A DNA stretch of 15,137 bases. Origin: Promethearchaeota archaeon. Its GTDB lineage: Archaea > Asgardarchaeota > Lokiarchaeia > Sigynarchaeales > SOKP01. Made by a program: the position numbers and the translations under genes. Below the pieces are notes generated by a model. That model ran no database searches. It was not told the origin of the DNA and saw nothing but the letters and a program-made list of their open reading frames with translations. Positions within the stretch are counted from its first letter, which is position 1, and the number at the start of each line of letters is the position of its first letter. The DNA is taken from the NCBI GenBank assembly GCA_014729315.1, contig WJKD01000701.1:1-15137 (forward strand), read 5' to 3'. This document shows positions 14,107 to 15,137 of the stretch, one piece after another.

Positions 14107-15137
14107 ATGACATTAATTGAGGATAAGAGCGCATACCCATATATAACTGTATTTAAAAAGGAGCCTTTCAGATCGTTTGTATTTAAAAGGAATAGCGAAA
14201 TTGGCAGATTTTATATTAGTCGCTATAATCAAGTAATTGAGTACTATAACCATTTTAACAAGAAGCTCTTATCGAATCCCTCGCTCAATCTTGAAAATGT
14301 GTTCTGGTTTGTTTTACTTAAGAAATATTTGAAAGAAAATTTGGAAGAAGAGGGTAAAAAAGAGATTTATGATTTTGTCTTGAAATGCGAGAGTTACGTG
14401 GGAGATAAGCTCGGATTTATCTTTTCACCTTATGACAATAAAAATCAACCTGACATTTGGTCGACATTCTTTGCGTTATCAATATTAAAGCTTATTGGAC
14501 AATTGAATAATTTCAAGCGTATTCGAGGAAGCGAGACTACTAATCAATTAATAAGAAATTTCGTTTTTGCTCACAAAAAAGGAAAAAAGTTTTTCCATTG
14601 TTTACAAAAAGATTGTGAGATATGTAAGAAAACATCGAAGGAAAGGACTCTCTATTTTGTCTTCGAGATACTTACAATTTTAAATGTAGATTTAAGATTA
14701 TTAGAAAATATACGCAATTATGTAGGAGATCTAAAAAAGGATCCTTCTCTGATATTCAAACTCTTATGTCTGAAGTTTTTAGATTCACAATTAGAAGTGG
14801 ACGAGAAGGTACTCCAATATTTATTACAATATCAAAAGGAGAATGGGGGCTTTAGCTTTAAAAAGATAAACGGCAGGATTAATACAACATTTTGGGTCGT
14901 TTTAGCATTAGATAATTATTCTTGGTTAATAGATTACAATCAAGTGGGCATTTTTTCTTTCATAAATTCAAAATTATTTGAAATTGTCAATAGTCCTGAT
15001 AATAGAACGACTATAAATTTAATGGAAATTACCAAAATAATCATTCTTTTATCAATCGTATGGAAAAAGTTTATCCAAGGGATGGAAAGATACATATTTA
15101 AGCGTTTAGAACAAGAAGGATACGTAGAATTAGGTCA
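14107..15137 (+). CDS. Prenyltransferase-like alpha/alpha-toroid protein, 3' end cut by window
   Basis: An open frame from ATG 14107 runs to the window end without a stop (343 codons seen). Two stretches have the look of prenyltransferase/squalene-oxidase repeats: GFIFSPYDNKNQPDIWSTFFALSILKL (residues 103-129) and QKENGGFSFKKINGRINTTFWVVLAL (243-268). Each is a GGF-like turn followed by a helix with D/T-x-x-W/Y-x-x-x-A-L. Such toroids occur in protein prenyltransferase beta subunits and terpene cyclases; eukaryote-like versions are known in Asgard archaea. Between the repeats lies FHCLQKDCEICKK (163-175), a His-Cys/Cys-Cys cluster that may bind zinc. Farnesyl/geranylgeranyl-transferase catalytic residues could not be confirmed in the part seen, so enzyme activity is open. 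It is divergent from the aminotransferase gene; TATTTAA at 14081-14087 is a fitting TATA box for a nearly leaderless mRNA. Confidence 0.65.
   Translation, partial: MTLIEDKSAYPYITVFKKEPFRSFVFKRNSEIGRFYISRYNQVIEYYNHFNKKLLSNPSLNLENVFWFVLLKKYLKENLEEEGKKEIYDFVLKCESYVGDKLGFIFSPYDNKNQPDIWSTFFALSILKLIGQLNNFKRIRGSETTNQLIRNFVFAHKKGKKFFHCLQKDCEICKKTSKERTLYFVFEILTILNVDLRLLENIRNYVGDLKKDPSLIFKLLCLKFLDSQLEVDEKVLQYLLQYQKENGGFSFKKINGRINTTFWVVLALDNYSWLIDYNQVGIFSFINSKLFEIVNSPDNRTTINLMEITKIIILLSIVWKKFIQGMERYIFKRLEQEGYVELG

Noticed and set aside
1..15137. tRNA or rRNA genes, CRISPR array, insertion sequence, attachment site
   Set aside because: No cloverleaf, no regularly spaced repeats, no transposase or terminal inverted repeats were seen on either strand.

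Overview
The window looks archaeal and most likely comes from an Asgard (Lokiarchaeia-like, Promethearchaeota) genome. By eye it is strongly AT-rich. Genes at the head of a transcript have archaeal TATA-like boxes about 23-35 nt before the start and no Shine-Dalgarno, while second genes of operons often carry one (GAGGTG before 3738, GGATGG before 1043). A longin-like domain fused to membrane helices, a protein-prenyltransferase-like toroid, a Pyrococcus-type alanine aminotransferase and an HdrD/GlcF-type iron-sulphur protein fit this. The placement is inference; no rRNA or marker gene is present.

Left part (1-5.8 kb): the window opens inside an ABC-ATPase-like protein whose catalytic motifs are all lost. 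A longin-domain/four-helix membrane protein follows 30 nt later in the same operon. After a 320-nt AT-rich gap with a 15-bp direct repeat comes a two-gene redox operon: a VAO/PCMH-type FAD oxidoreductase, whose natural start lacks a clean ATG, and a two-cluster, two-CCG-domain Fe-S protein. They probably form an electron-transferring 2-hydroxyacid (or similar) dehydrogenase. A small PsbP/DcrB-like protein follows.

Middle part (6.0-10.7 kb): three seven-helix membrane proteins of one family. One is on the minus strand. The other two are on the plus strand, each followed by a small soluble protein of about 90 residues with a highly conserved core, so the two-gene unit is tandemly duplicated. 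A PadR-like regulator with a large insertion in its winged helix follows and could control this cluster. I do not recognise the small protein family; the arrangement suggests a membrane sensor/receptor with a cytosolic partner.

Right part (10.7-15.1 kb): leuA (2-isopropylmalate synthase) is preceded by a 36-codon open frame ending in ten leucines out of fourteen residues, then a G/C-rich nested hairpin, then leuA. This is the architecture of a leucine attenuator, which would be unusual in an archaeon, and is the most interesting signal here. A convergent alanine-aminotransferase-like gene and a divergent prenyltransferase-like toroid gene (cut by the window end) complete the window. No tRNA, rRNA, CRISPR array or insertion sequence was seen.
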